From NCBI RefSeq assembly GCF_002836595.1, contig NZ_PJBB01000003.1, positions 4,123,501 through 4,187,500 on the forward strand: 64,000 nt of DNA, given 5' to 3'. This stretch comes from Tenacibaculum sp. Bg11-29 (lineage in GTDB: Bacteria; Bacteroidota; Bacteroidia; Flavobacteriales; Flavobacteriaceae). Below, in pieces: positions 1 to 8,436 of the stretch. Within the stretch, counting starts at the first letter, position 1, and each line of letters opens with the position of its first letter. A program made the translations under genes and the position numbers. Below the pieces are notes generated by a model. The model saw nothing but the letters and a program-made list of their open reading frames with translations. It made no database searches and was not told where the DNA came from.

Positions 1-190
1 AGAGTATAAAAACTAAATAAATTATTCATTAATATTACACTAAGCTCAAAGTAATATCATTCAGTATTTTGAGCTTATTCTTCTGATATAATTACTATTT
101 ATTTTGGTTATACAGAAACAATTTCATTTTTTAGTACCTCTAAAAATAAAATAGTTTGCCTTTTTCCAATGCTCACTCATAGCAAATTTA

Positions 191-1036
191 TTATCGCAGC
201 GTACTTGGGTTATTACCTGTGTATTTTTTAAAAGTCTTATTGAAATGACTAGCATCTAAAAAACCTGTTTTATCTGCTATTTCTGAAATATTTAAGTTAG
301 TTTGCTTTAAAAGACGCACTGCCATTTCTATTTTAGTTTTCAATACATATTGCTGAATAGAAACACCTGCATGCCTTTTTATAAAAACACTCACATAATT
401 GGGAGACATATAAAAAACCTCAGCAATCGACTTTATTTTAATCAGTTCTTTATCAAGTACATTTTGTCTTATGTAAGTTAATATTGAATCTATTTTTTCC
501 TTCTCAGAGTTATATGATTTTTCCGTTTTTATAACGTTTGACTTTAAGTTTCTTAAAACCACTACCAGTAAAGCATCAAATAAATTAAGCAGAACATCTC
601 GACTATAAATTATAGAATTCCCGATCTCATTCTTTATCAATTCATACAAGTAAAATAATTGAATTCTATCAACATCATTAGCAACAATACTTTTAGGAAT
701 ATTATTGACATAAAATATAACGGTATTTAAGTTTTTTCGCCAATGCGTATTTGAAACAAAATTTGCCTTTTCTGCAAATAACTGTTCTGTAAATTGTATA
801 AGTCCAAAAGTTGTAGGTGCCTCAACTACAAATTCGTGTTCATCTTTAGGGGTTAAAAAAAATAAATCTCCTTTTTGGTAGTCAATACTACTTTCATTTA
901 AAAGATGTTGCCCGCTACCTTTTAAAATATAAGTTAGCTCAAAAAAATTGTGCTTATGCCGTGGATATCCCCATTCGTTGGCTGCTTCAAATTCAAGGGT
1001 ATCTAAATTTTTAGTAATGTAAAATCGTTGTGACAT
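191..1036 (-). CDS. AraC-family transcriptional regulator, tandem copy 1
   Basis: The protein has an N-terminal cupin-like sensor half (motif GYPRHKHNFFELTYI near residues 24-38) and a C-terminal AraC double helix-turn-helix (about residues 185-280) with the usual second-helix motif ISEIADKTGFLDASHFNKTFKKY. I place the start at the ATG giving MSQRFYITKN (1036). A longer frame exists only through a TTG at 1057, and the two sister genes agree on the MSQ start. It is the most downstream of three similar minus-strand regulators, all divergent from the nitroreductase operon at 3206. The family usually binds DNA as a dimer and senses a small molecule; the ligand cannot be read here. About 80 bases beyond its stop also match the flank of copy 2. 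Confidence 0.93.
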   Translation of the reverse strand: MSQRFYITKNLDTLEFEAANEWGYPRHKHNFFELTYILKGSGQHLLNESSIDYQKGDLFFLTPKDEHEFVVEAPTTFGLIQFTEQLFAEKANFVSNTHWRKNLNTVIFYVNNIPKSIVANDVDRIQLFYLYELIKNEIGNSIIYSRDVLLNLFDALLVVVLRNLKSNVIKTEKSYNSEKEKIDSILTYIRQNVLDKELIKIKSIAEVFYMSPNYVSVFIKRHAGVSIQQYVLKTKIEMAVRLLKQTNLNISEIADKTGFLDASHFNKTFKKYTGNNPSTLR

Positions 1037-1052
1037 TGTGAAGGTGTATTCA

Positions 1053-1076
1053 TGCAAAAATACTGTCCACTCCTAC
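1053..1076 (-). promoter_or_regulatory. 24-bp upstream element, degenerate copy 1
   Basis: This 24-bp stretch starts 16 bases upstream of the ATG of AraC copy 1. It aligns without gaps to the elements at 2177-2200, 3127-3150 and 8123-8146. Read on the minus strand it contains TATTTTTG, which fits the Bacteroidetes -7 box TAnnTTTG, so it may simply be the gene's promoter. This is the most diverged copy. Confidence 0.5.
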
Positions 1077-1314
1077 TAAATTTTCAGAAAGTGCTCTAAA
1101 GCCTTAATTTTAGGGTATAAGAAGAAGTTATTTGAGTACAAAAAAAGCATAATAAGGCATAAGCGTAATAGAAGTTCAGTTCTTTAAATTCTATACACAA
1201 TCGTTTACTACAAATTAAAAAGCTAAACCAACAATCAAGTGCATTTCATTTTTTCCGCACCTTAAAAAGTAAAAATAACTCGTCATTATCCAATGCTCAC
1301 TAATCTCAAATTCA

Positions 1315-2160
1315 TTATCGAAAAGCACTAGGATTATCACCTGTATATTTTTTAAAAATCTTATTAAAATGACTAGAATCCAAAAAACCTGTCTTATCTG
1401 CTATTTCTGAAATATTTAAATTAGTCTGCTTCAAAAGACGTCCTGCCATTTCTATTTTTGTTTTCAATACATATTGCTGAATAGAAACACCTGCGTGCTT
1501 TTTTATAAAAACACTTACGTAATTGGGAGACATATAAAAAGTCTCAGCAATCGACTTTATTTTAATTAATTCTTTATCGAGCACATTTTGCCTAATGTAA
1601 GTTAACATTGAATCTATTTTTTCTTTCTCAGAGTTATATGATTTTTCTTTTTTTATAAGGCTTGACTTTAAGTTTCTTGAAACGAGCATCAATAAAGCAT
1701 TAAATAAATTAAGTAGAACATCTCGACTATAAGTCATCGGGCTTTCTATCTCATTTTTTATCAATTCGTACAAATAAAATAATTGGATTCTATCAACATC
1801 ATTAGCAACAATACTTTTAGGAATATTGTTCGCATAAAATATGACGGTATCTAAGTTTTTTCGCCAATGCGTACTTGAAGTAAAATTTGCTTTCTCTAAA
1901 AATAACTGTTCAGTAAATTGTATAACGCCAAAAGTTGTAGGTGCATCAACTACAAATTCGTGTTCATCTTTAGGAGTTAAAAAAAATAAATCACCTTTTT
2001 TGTAGTCAATAATACTTTCATTTAAAAGGTGCTGTCCACTACCTTTTAAAATATAGGTAAACTCAAAAAAGTTATGCTTGTGCCGTGGATATCCCCATTC
2101 GTTGGCTGCTTCAAATTCAAGGGTATCTAAATTTTTAGTAATATAAAATCGTTGCGACAT
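1315..2160 (-). CDS. AraC-family transcriptional regulator, tandem copy 2
   Basis: This is a close paralogue of the genes on either side, with the same cupin-like N-terminal half (GYPRHKHNFFEFTYI) and C-terminal AraC helix-turn-helix pair (SPNYVSVFIKKHAGVS, then ISEIADKTGFLDSSHFNKIF). The ATG at 2160 (MSQRFYITKN) is chosen over the TTG at 2181 because all three copies share MSQ and because the putative -7 box lies just upstream. Differences from copies 1 and 3 are scattered substitutions with no frameshift, so the gene appears functional. It probably arose by tandem duplication and may recognise the same or a related operator. Confidence 0.93.
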   Translation of the reverse strand: MSQRFYITKNLDTLEFEAANEWGYPRHKHNFFEFTYILKGSGQHLLNESIIDYKKGDLFFLTPKDEHEFVVDAPTTFGVIQFTEQLFLEKANFTSSTHWRKNLDTVIFYANNIPKSIVANDVDRIQLFYLYELIKNEIESPMTYSRDVLLNLFNALLMLVSRNLKSSLIKKEKSYNSEKEKIDSMLTYIRQNVLDKELIKIKSIAETFYMSPNYVSVFIKKHAGVSIQQYVLKTKIEMAGRLLKQTNLNISEIADKTGFLDSSHFNKIFKKYTGDNPSAFR

Positions 2161-2176
2161 TGTGAAGGTTTCTTTA

Positions 2177-2200
2177 TACAAAAATACTATGCATTCGTAC
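2177..2200 (-). promoter_or_regulatory. 24-bp upstream element, copy 2
   Basis: The element sits 16 bases upstream of the ATG of AraC copy 2, the same distance as in copies 1 and 3. On the minus strand it holds TATTTTTG (fits TAnnTTTG). Its outer bases TAC...GTAC give it partial dyad symmetry. Confidence 0.55.
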
Positions 2201-2255
2201 TAAAGAAACACTTGTTACATACTCTAAACCTGTATTATATTACCAAAAATCAATA

Positions 2256-3110
2256 CTAAATTAACCACCTAAAAGCACTGGGATTGTGACTTGTATATTT
2301 TTTAAAAATCTTATTAAAATGACTAGAATCTAAAAAACCTGTCTTATCTGCTATTTCTGAAATATTTAAGTTAGTTTGCTTCAAAAGACGCGCTGCCATT
2401 TCTATCTTGGTTTTCAATACATATTGTTGAATAGAAATACCTGCGTGCTTTTTTATAAAAATACTTACATAGTTGGGAGACATATAAAAAGTCTCAGCAA
2501 TCGACTTTATTTTAATTAATTCTTTATCAAGTACATTTTGCCTTATGTAAGTTAATATTGAATCAATTTTTTCCTTTTCAGAGTTATATCGTTCTTCTAT
2601 TTTTATAAGGTTTGACTTTAAGTTTCTTGAAACCACCACCAATAAAGCGCCAAATAAATTTAGCAGAACATCTCTACCATAAACCAAAGGATTATCTATC
2701 TCATTCTTTATCAATTCATACAAATAAAATAATTGAATTCTATCAACATCATAACTAATAATACTTTTAGGAATATTATTAGCATGAAGTATAACCGTAT
2801 CTAAATTTTTTCGCCAATGTGTACTTGAAGTTAAATTTGCCTTCTCTAAGAATAACTGTTCTGTAAATTTTATAATTCCAAAAGTTGTAGGCTCGTCAAC
2901 TACAAATTCATGTTCATCTTTAGGAGTTAAAAAAAATAAATCACCTTTTTTATAGTCAATAGCACTTTCATTTAAAAGATGTTGCCCACTACCTTTTAAA
3001 ATATAGGTAAGTTCAAAAAAGTTATGCTTGTGCCGTGAATATCCCCATTCGTTGGCTGCTTCAAATTGAAGGACATCCAAGTTTTTGGTGATGTAAAATC
3101 GTTGCGACAT
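2256..3110 (-). CDS. AraC-family transcriptional regulator, tandem copy 3
   Basis: This third paralogue is divergent from the nitroreductase gene at 3206 and so is the likeliest direct regulator of that operon (inference). It has the same layout: cupin-like sensor (GYSRHKHNFFELTYI) and AraC DNA-binding domain (SPNYVSIFIKKHAGIS and ISEIADKTGFLDSSHFNKIF). The start is the ATG at 3110, giving MSQRFYITKN. An upstream in-frame extension to 3161 would run through the putative promoter and is unlikely. The C-terminus ends in SAFRWLI, a few residues longer than its sisters. Confidence 0.93.
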   Translation of the reverse strand: MSQRFYITKNLDVLQFEAANEWGYSRHKHNFFELTYILKGSGQHLLNESAIDYKKGDLFFLTPKDEHEFVVDEPTTFGIIKFTEQLFLEKANLTSSTHWRKNLDTVILHANNIPKSIISYDVDRIQLFYLYELIKNEIDNPLVYGRDVLLNLFGALLVVVSRNLKSNLIKIEERYNSEKEKIDSILTYIRQNVLDKELIKIKSIAETFYMSPNYVSIFIKKHAGISIQQYVLKTKIEMAARLLKQTNLNISEIADKTGFLDSSHFNKIFKKYTSHNPSAFRWLI

Positions 3111-3126
3111 TATAAAGATGTATTTA

Positions 3127-3150
3127 TACAAATATACAATGTATTTATAC
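3127..3150. promoter_or_regulatory. 24-bp element in the AraC/nitroreductase divergent region
   Basis: This is the best-preserved copy of the element, almost identical to the one at 8123-8146. It is an imperfect dyad, TACAAATA on one side and TATTTATAC on the other. On the minus strand CAAATATA at 3129-3136 reads as TATATTTG, a good -7 box for AraC copy 3. Its place between the divergent genes, and its repetition, also fit an AraC operator. The sequence cannot separate the two roles. Confidence 0.6.
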
Positions 3151-3174
3151 ATCAAAAACACGTACTACACTTTC

Positions 3175-3182
3175 TAATTTTG
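3175..3182 (+). promoter_or_regulatory. Putative -7 promoter box for the nitroreductase operon
   Basis: TAATTTTG matches the Bacteroidetes housekeeping -7 consensus TAnnTTTG and lies 23 bases before the ATG at 3206. No clear -33 TTG is seen, which would fit a promoter needing an activator. Such boxes also arise by chance in AT-rich DNA. Confidence 0.5.
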
Positions 3183-3205
3183 TAGTATCAAAAAGCAGCA
3201 CTAGA

Positions 3206-3865
3206 ATGATAGACAAACAAAAAATACTGGACGCATATAATAATAGACACGCTTGTAAATTATTCGATACCGAAAAAAAAATATCCGATGAAGACATCAA
3301 CTTCATTTTACAAACCGCAAGACTTTCTCCAAGCTCTTTTGGCTTTGAACCTTGGCACTTTGTACTTGTTCAAAATAAAGGTTTACGCAAAAAATTAAAA
3401 GACAGCGCTTGGGGAGCAACAGCAAAACTAGATACAGCAAGCCACTTTATACTTGGTTTAGCAATGAAAAGTGAAATGACTAAATACAACAGTGCTTACA
3501 TTAAAGACTTTATGAAAAACGTACAAGAGCTACCTGAAGATGTTGTTGACAGTAAAGGAAAAATGTACGAGACATTTCAAAAATCTGATTTTGATTTAAC
3601 CGATGATAGAAAGCTTTTTGATTGGGCATCAAAACAAAGCTACATACCATTAGCTAATATGATGACAAGCGCTGCAATGATAGGTATTGATTCTTGCCCC
3701 ATTGAAGGTTTTAAGCAAAAAGAAATAACAACGATTTTAAAAAATGAATTAGGTATTAACACCCAAAAATATGGCTTATCGTATATGGTAGCATTTGGTT
3801 ATAGGGTAAATGAACCAAAACAAAAAAAACGTAGAAAATTAAACGAAATAATAACTTTTAAATAA
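3206..3865 (+). CDS. Nitroreductase-family NAD(P)H-dependent flavin oxidoreductase
   Basis: The protein has 219 residues, a normal length for NfsB/NfnB-type nitroreductases. The N-terminal segment has the family pattern RHACKLFD (residues 14-21), ARLSPSSFGFEPWHF (FMN phosphate and dimer contact, about 38-52) and a C-terminal GYRVNEPKQKKRRK typical of the last FMN-binding stretch. The family reduces nitro compounds, quinones or enals with NAD(P)H using FMN as a dimer in the cytoplasm. It is the first gene of a co-directional run to 8058 with gaps of a few bases. A decayed partial copy lies at 8437-8879. Confidence 0.93.
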   Translation: MIDKQKILDAYNNRHACKLFDTEKKISDEDINFILQTARLSPSSFGFEPWHFVLVQNKGLRKKLKDSAWGATAKLDTASHFILGLAMKSEMTKYNSAYIKDFMKNVQELPEDVVDSKGKMYETFQKSDFDLTDDRKLFDWASKQSYIPLANMMTSAAMIGIDSCPIEGFKQKEITTILKNELGINTQKYGLSYMVAFGYRVNEPKQKKRRKLNEIITFK

Positions 3866-3872
3866 AATACAT

Positions 3873-5645
3873 ATGAAAAATGTAGTCCTTTTAACAATTC
3901 TACTATTCGCTTCAACAATTATAGTTCTAGCACAAAAAAACGACACAAAAAGTTATTGGCCAAATGATGCACAATTGGTTATCTCTTTTTCAATGCAATT
4001 TGAAACAGGTGGACAACAAGAAGGAGCAGAAAGTCCGTTTTCAGGAAACCCTTTACCTAAAGGACAACCCGATTTACCAGCCGAAAGTTGGTTTCGTTAT
4101 GGTGCCAAAGAAGGAATTTACAGAATGTTAAACCTTTGGAAAAAGCACGAGATTCATGTAACCTCTCATGTAGTTGGAGAAGCTGCTATAAGATATCCAG
4201 AAGTTGCCAAAGCCATTGTAGATGGTGGACACGAAATTGCAGCGCATGGAATTGCTTGGAGCGACCAATGGAATTTATCTTATGAAGACGAATTAGCATT
4301 TGTAAAAAAGGGAATTGATACCGTAGAAGTCATTACAGGACAAAGAGGCGTTGGCTATAACTCCAATTGGTTACGTAGAAGTCCAAACACTTTAAAAGTG
4401 TTGCAAGAACTTGGCTTTTTATATCACATTGATGATTTAAGTAGAGACGAGCCTTTTGTAACCAAAGTAAGAGGTAAAAACTTTGTAGTAATGCCATATA
4501 CATTACGTAACAATGACATTGTAAATATAGCGGGTAAAAATTGGAGTCCAGATCAGTTTTTGGCACAATTAAAATTCGAATTTGACCAACTATATGCTGA
4601 AGGAGCTACAAAAAGAAGAATGATGAGCATAAGTTTACACGATCGCATTGGTGGTGGTCCCGCAATAGTTCAGGTTGTCGATAAATTTATACAGTACGCA
4701 AAACAACACAAAAGAGTTGTTTTTATGCGAAAAGATGAAATTGCAAATATGATTAAAGATGATCCAAATACGCCAGTTGATAATTCAGAAATTGAGTATA
4801 ACACAACAATTGTGAACACCAAACTACCATTTAAACTCGAAAAAGATTGGGAAGTTTTAGGTTTTAAAAATCCTGAAAGTGTCGTTTTAGATATAAAAAA
4901 CAATGCTTTATATGTGTCTAATATAAACGGAGACCCTACCGAAAAAAATGGGAATGGTTATATTTCTAAAGTAGGTTTAGATGGAAAAATAATTCAACAA
5001 AAGTGGATAACAGAATTAAATGCACCAAAAGGATTGGTTATCTATAATGATAAATTATATGTTACAGATATTGATAAAATTGTAGAAATAGACATTAAAA
5101 CTCGACGTGTTTTAGCCTTTAAAGCAAAAGATGCTACTTTTTTAAATGACATTGCTGTAGATAAAAAGGGAAATGTATATGCCAGTAATACTTTTGGTTT
5201 TAGTGGTATTTATAAATTACAAAAAAAAGGAAAAAGAAAAGTTGAACTATGGCTAAAAGATGAAAATCTGAATATGCCAAATGGGCTTTATATTTCAAAA
5301 GACCAATTATTTGTAGCAAATTGGGGAAAAGAGGTTAACCCTAAAACCTACGAAACTAAAATAGTAGGTACGTTACAAAAAGTTGATTTCAAAACTAAAA
5401 CCATAGAAAACATAACCAAGCCTATTGGAAATTTAGATGGTTTAAGCGAAACGCTTCATGGTTTCTTATTGTCCGATTGGTTAGCAGGTAAACTATTATA
5501 CTATACAAACGAAACAGGTACGACAACCGAGGTACTAAATTTACCTAAAGGAACTGCTGACATTTATTTTGATAAAAACACAAAATCAGTCTTCATCCCT
5601 TTAATGCTAAATAATAAACTAGTGAAATATCACTTTAAAAAATAA
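3873..5645 (+). CDS. NodB/PuuE-like polysaccharide deacetylase fused to SMP-30/NHL-like beta-propeller, secreted
   Basis: A signal peptide (about residues 1-20, ending VLAQ) leads into a NodB-type deacetylase domain (about 25-305). YWPNDAQLVISFSMQFETGG resembles the allantoinase PuuE-type variant rather than the classical TFDDG motif. GGHEIAAHG (118-126) supplies the paired metal-binding histidines. From about 315 to 590 the sequence changes to propeller blades (for example GFKNPESVVLD, LNAPKGLVIYNDKLYVTDIDKIVEI, PNGLYISKDQLFVANW) like SMP-30/gluconolactonase or NHL repeats. Fusion of the two domains in one exported protein is unusual. The substrate is unknown; a small C-N or C-O compound is as likely as a polysaccharide. 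It is co-transcribed with the reductases around it. Confidence 0.8.
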   Translation: MKNVVLLTILLFASTIIVLAQKNDTKSYWPNDAQLVISFSMQFETGGQQEGAESPFSGNPLPKGQPDLPAESWFRYGAKEGIYRMLNLWKKHEIHVTSHVVGEAAIRYPEVAKAIVDGGHEIAAHGIAWSDQWNLSYEDELAFVKKGIDTVEVITGQRGVGYNSNWLRRSPNTLKVLQELGFLYHIDDLSRDEPFVTKVRGKNFVVMPYTLRNNDIVNIAGKNWSPDQFLAQLKFEFDQLYAEGATKRRMMSISLHDRIGGGPAIVQVVDKFIQYAKQHKRVVFMRKDEIANMIKDDPNTPVDNSEIEYNTTIVNTKLPFKLEKDWEVLGFKNPESVVLDIKNNALYVSNINGDPTEKNGNGYISKVGLDGKIIQQKWITELNAPKGLVIYNDKLYVTDIDKIVEIDIKTRRVLAFKAKDATFLNDIAVDKKGNVYASNTFGFSGIYKLQKKGKRKVELWLKDENLNMPNGLYISKDQLFVANWGKEVNPKTYETKIVGTLQKVDFKTKTIENITKPIGNLDGLSETLHGFLLSDWLAGKLLYYTNETGTTTEVLNLPKGTADIYFDKNTKSVFIPLMLNNKLVKYHFKK

Positions 5646-5649
5646 AATC

Positions 5650-6069
5650 ATGAATAAAACAACACCACAACAAACAGCATTTGCTTTTTTACGAATAACC
5701 ATGGGTATTAATTTTTTAGGACACGGATTGGTTCGTTTCTCAAAATTGAACGGATTTAGAGATTGGATGGTAACAACTTTTCAAGACAGCCTAATGCCTT
5801 CTTTTGCAGTTTTTGCTTGGGGAAGTGTGTTACCCTTTGTAGAGTTTGGAATTGGATTGTTATTAATCTTGGGATTATTCACCTATCGAGCAAGTATTGC
5901 AGGGGCAATAGTAATTATCATCCTTTTATTTGGTTCAACATTAATTGAAAATTGGGATTGGGCTGGTATGCAAATGATTTATGGCTTATTCTTTTATTTT
6001 TTAATTTCTAATGCAGAAAAAAATAGTTGGTCAATTGATAATTTAATTAGAGATAAGAATGAAAATTAA
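5650..6069 (+). CDS. DoxX-family membrane protein
   Basis: The protein has 139 residues and four predicted transmembrane segments. The start FAFLRITMGINFLGHGLVRFSKL is the DoxX-type first helix, and FVEFGIGLLLILGLFTYRASIAGAI is the second and third. DoxX-like proteins sit in the inner membrane and are often found beside redox enzymes; some take part in thiosulfate oxidation or redox homeostasis. It starts 4 bases after the deacetylase stop and overlaps the next gene by 11 bases, so it is translated within the same operon. Confidence 0.85.
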   Translation: MNKTTPQQTAFAFLRITMGINFLGHGLVRFSKLNGFRDWMVTTFQDSLMPSFAVFAWGSVLPFVEFGIGLLLILGLFTYRASIAGAIVIIILLFGSTLIENWDWAGMQMIYGLFFYFLISNAEKNSWSIDNLIRDKNEN

Positions 6070-6442
6070 AACGATTAATAAAAAAGGTGATTGGAGTTTT
6101 CCTTGGACAATAGCATTAAAAAAAACTATGCAAAATGATGCCAACAATACAATTGTAGGTGAACATTTATTATTAGAGACAGGCGAATTTAAAGTTTGGA
6201 GTATTCATTTACCAATAGGCCAATCATTACCATTTCATAAGCACAACAAATCGTATTTCTACACCATTAAAAATGAAGGTGAATCACGCTCATTTTATAC
6301 TGACGGAACAGTAACTGAAACTAAATACGAAAAAAATGATATCAAACATTTTAATGAGTTGAATGAAGAAAACTTCTTCATTCATAATTTAGAAAATATT
6401 GGAAATACTACATTGATATTTACAACAGTAGAATTTAAATAA
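6059..6442 (+). CDS. Cupin-like small protein
   Basis: A 127-residue cytoplasmic protein whose pattern FKVWSIHLPIGQSLPFHKHNKSYFYTIKNEGESRSFY looks like a single-domain cupin; the two histidines in PFHKHN may bind metal. The C-terminal half continues the beta pattern (FFIHNLENIGNTTLIFTTVEF). Its start codon lies inside the DoxX gene, 11 bases before that stop, which suggests translational coupling. Function is not known; small cupins in such operons may bind or isomerise a substrate. The cupin call is by motif only. Confidence 0.6.
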   Translation: MKIKTINKKGDWSFPWTIALKKTMQNDANNTIVGEHLLLETGEFKVWSIHLPIGQSLPFHKHNKSYFYTIKNEGESRSFYTDGTVTETKYEKNDIKHFNELNEENFFIHNLENIGNTTLIFTTVEFK

Positions 6443-6443
6443 A

Positions 6444-6947
6444 ATGAAATATAAAAACGCACTTATACATGCCCTTTTAGTTGGCCTCATTGCTGCCTTT
6501 GTAATATTAGTTTCAGGGTGGTTGGCAGTAAAGGCTTGGGTAGTATTTTTTGGATGGGCAAACTATTTTTTACATGCTTGCAATATGAAAAAATCATTTA
6601 AAATGCTATTGGCTTTTTTTGTAGGAATTTTTATTGCATTAATAGGTACTTATGCTATTACCTATTTAAACACTATAGCACCTACCAATTATGAATTATC
6701 TGTTACCGCATTTATCGTTTTTTGGATAGCAACCATTTTAATTTTCTTAGAAATAATTGAAGATTGGGGTGAGTTTGTACCTGCAACATTTTTGGGGACA
6801 GTACTGTTTTTTGCTTCAGGGGTTTCATTAAAAAGCATAGTACCCGAATTATTAGTTCCGCTATTAATTGGAATATTTGCAGGGTTTACAACCCTATTTA
6901 GTCGAGAGAAATTAACAATCTATTTAAACAAAAAACAAATAAAATAA
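6444..6947 (+). CDS. DUF1097-like inner-membrane protein
   Basis: This 167-residue protein has about five hydrophobic segments (LLVGLIAAFVILVSGWLAV, MLLAFFVGIFIALIGTYAI, VTAFIVFWIATILIFL, FLGTVLFFASG, LLVPLLIGIFAGFTTLF). The pattern GWAxYF near the second helix and the F..FLGTVLFFASG stretch are what I associate with DUF1097. The role is unknown; a small transporter or membrane chaperone is possible. It sits tightly between the cupin-like gene and the Old Yellow Enzyme (gaps of 1 and 7 bases), so it belongs to the same transcription unit. Confidence 0.7.
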   Translation: MKYKNALIHALLVGLIAAFVILVSGWLAVKAWVVFFGWANYFLHACNMKKSFKMLLAFFVGIFIALIGTYAITYLNTIAPTNYELSVTAFIVFWIATILIFLEIIEDWGEFVPATFLGTVLFFASGVSLKSIVPELLVPLLIGIFAGFTTLFSREKLTIYLNKKQIK

Positions 6948-6954
6948 TACAATT

Positions 6955-8058
6955 ATGAAAAGCACACTTTTTACACCATACAATATGAGCGGAATTTCAT
7001 TAGAAAACCGTTTTTTAATGGCACCTATGACACGCTCAAGAGCCACACAACCAAATGATGTTCCTAATACTTTAATGGCAGAATATTATGGACAAAGAGC
7101 ATCTGCAGGGATTATCATAACTGAAGCAACTCAAATTTCTTTGCAAGGAAAAGGTTATGCTAAAACGCCTGGTATTTATACACAAGAACAAATTGAAGGT
7201 TGGAAGCTAGTAACTGATGAAGTTCATAAAAAAGGAAGTAAAATATTCTTACAACTATGGCACGTTGGTCGTGTTTCAAGTTCACAAGTAAATGGATTAC
7301 AACCATTAGCACCATCAGCTAAGATAGCTAAAGAAACTACGGTTTATATATTTGATGGAGCACCAAATGGAGACGCAACTTTTGTACCAGTCGAAGATCC
7401 AAAAGAAATGACAAAAAACGATATTAATAAGGTTATTGAAGAGTTTAGAATAGCTGCAAAAAATGCAATTGAAGCAGGCTTTGATGGTGTAGAAATTCAT
7501 GGTGCAAATGGCTACTTAATAGACCAATTTTTAAGAAGCAACTCAAATATAAGAAAAGATGAATATGGCGGAACCAAAGAAAACAGAGTTCGAATATTAA
7601 CCGAAGTCACTCAAGCAGTAGTTAACGAAATAGGAAGTGAAAAAACAGGGGTTCGTTTGTCACCATTTATCAGTTTTAAAGACATGAATGACCCTGAAAT
7701 TTTAGATACAATTATGTTAGCTTCTAAAAAGTTAGAAAAATTAGGGGTTACTTATATTCATTTGTGTGAGGCTGATTGGGATGATGCTCCTGAAATTCCG
7801 ACTGATTTTAGAGTTCAATTAAGAGAAGTATTTAGTAAAACAATAATAGCAACAGGAAATAAAACACCTCAACAGGCGAATAAATTATTAGCAAATAATT
7901 TGGTTGATTTAGTCGGTTTTGGTAGAAAATTTTTAACCAACCCTGATTATCCAAAACGTGTGAAACTAAATGCAAAAATGAATCAAATTAGCGACGATCA
8001 TACACTATTTGGAGGAGGTACTGCAAGAGGTTATACCGATTATTCATTTATAGGTTAA
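6955..8058 (+). CDS. Old Yellow Enzyme family alkene reductase (NemA-like)
   Basis: The protein has 367 residues, the normal size for a NemA/OYE TIM barrel. Visible hallmarks are ENRFLMAPMTRSRA near residues 17-30, the substrate-binding pair H182/N185 in HGANGYLIDQF with Y187, and SNIRKDEYGG after it. The C-terminal GFGRKFLTNPDYPKR is the FMN-phosphate region. These enzymes use NADPH and FMN to reduce activated C=C bonds, nitro groups and electrophiles. With the nitroreductase at the head of the operon it suggests handling of an electrophilic or nitro compound, which would fit control by a ligand-sensing AraC protein (inference). Confidence 0.93.
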   Translation: MKSTLFTPYNMSGISLENRFLMAPMTRSRATQPNDVPNTLMAEYYGQRASAGIIITEATQISLQGKGYAKTPGIYTQEQIEGWKLVTDEVHKKGSKIFLQLWHVGRVSSSQVNGLQPLAPSAKIAKETTVYIFDGAPNGDATFVPVEDPKEMTKNDINKVIEEFRIAAKNAIEAGFDGVEIHGANGYLIDQFLRSNSNIRKDEYGGTKENRVRILTEVTQAVVNEIGSEKTGVRLSPFISFKDMNDPEILDTIMLASKKLEKLGVTYIHLCEADWDDAPEIPTDFRVQLREVFSKTIIATGNKTPQQANKLLANNLVDLVGFGRKFLTNPDYPKRVKLNAKMNQISDDHTLFGGGTARGYTDYSFIG

Positions 8059-8122
8059 AGTTCAAAAACATCTAAATATTTCGTAGTATAAAAACGCTTT
8101 GCTATAATTATTAGCATAATTA

Positions 8123-8146
8123 TACAAATATGTAATGTATTTATAC
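8123..8146. promoter_or_regulatory. 24-bp element, copy 4, upstream of the nitroreductase pseudogene
   Basis: This copy differs from the element at 3127-3150 only in its centre (TATGTAATG against TATACAATG). It lies in the same place relative to the decayed nitroreductase as copy 3 does to the intact one, and TACCTTTG (a -7 box match) follows at about 8170. It looks like a relic of a duplicated promoter region. On the minus strand the -7 match is lost (CATATTTG). Confidence 0.6.
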
Positions 8147-8436
8147 AATTTAATTACTTTTCATGCATCATACCTTTGTAGTGTAATTAACAAGCTATAA
8201 AAATTGATAGATGAAAATAAATGTTAGAATCCTTTTATTAGAGACATACCTACAAACTATTTAACACAAAAATTAGATTTAGAATATTTGTTAGAATTTT
8301 AAATCAAAGAAATTGCATTGTTTTTAATTATTGTCATTTCGAGTCACGAAGTAAGCTGTAATATGTTTGTTCTTGATATCTGGGGGATATTAAGTCGTTG
8401 TACTGCAATAACGTTTTTAAACAAAAAATCATGAAT

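Noticed and set aside
8335..8365. TGTCATTTCGAGTCACGAAG resembling an intergenic repeat seen in flavobacteria
   Set aside because: Single copy in the window and no inverted structure; nothing more can be shown.
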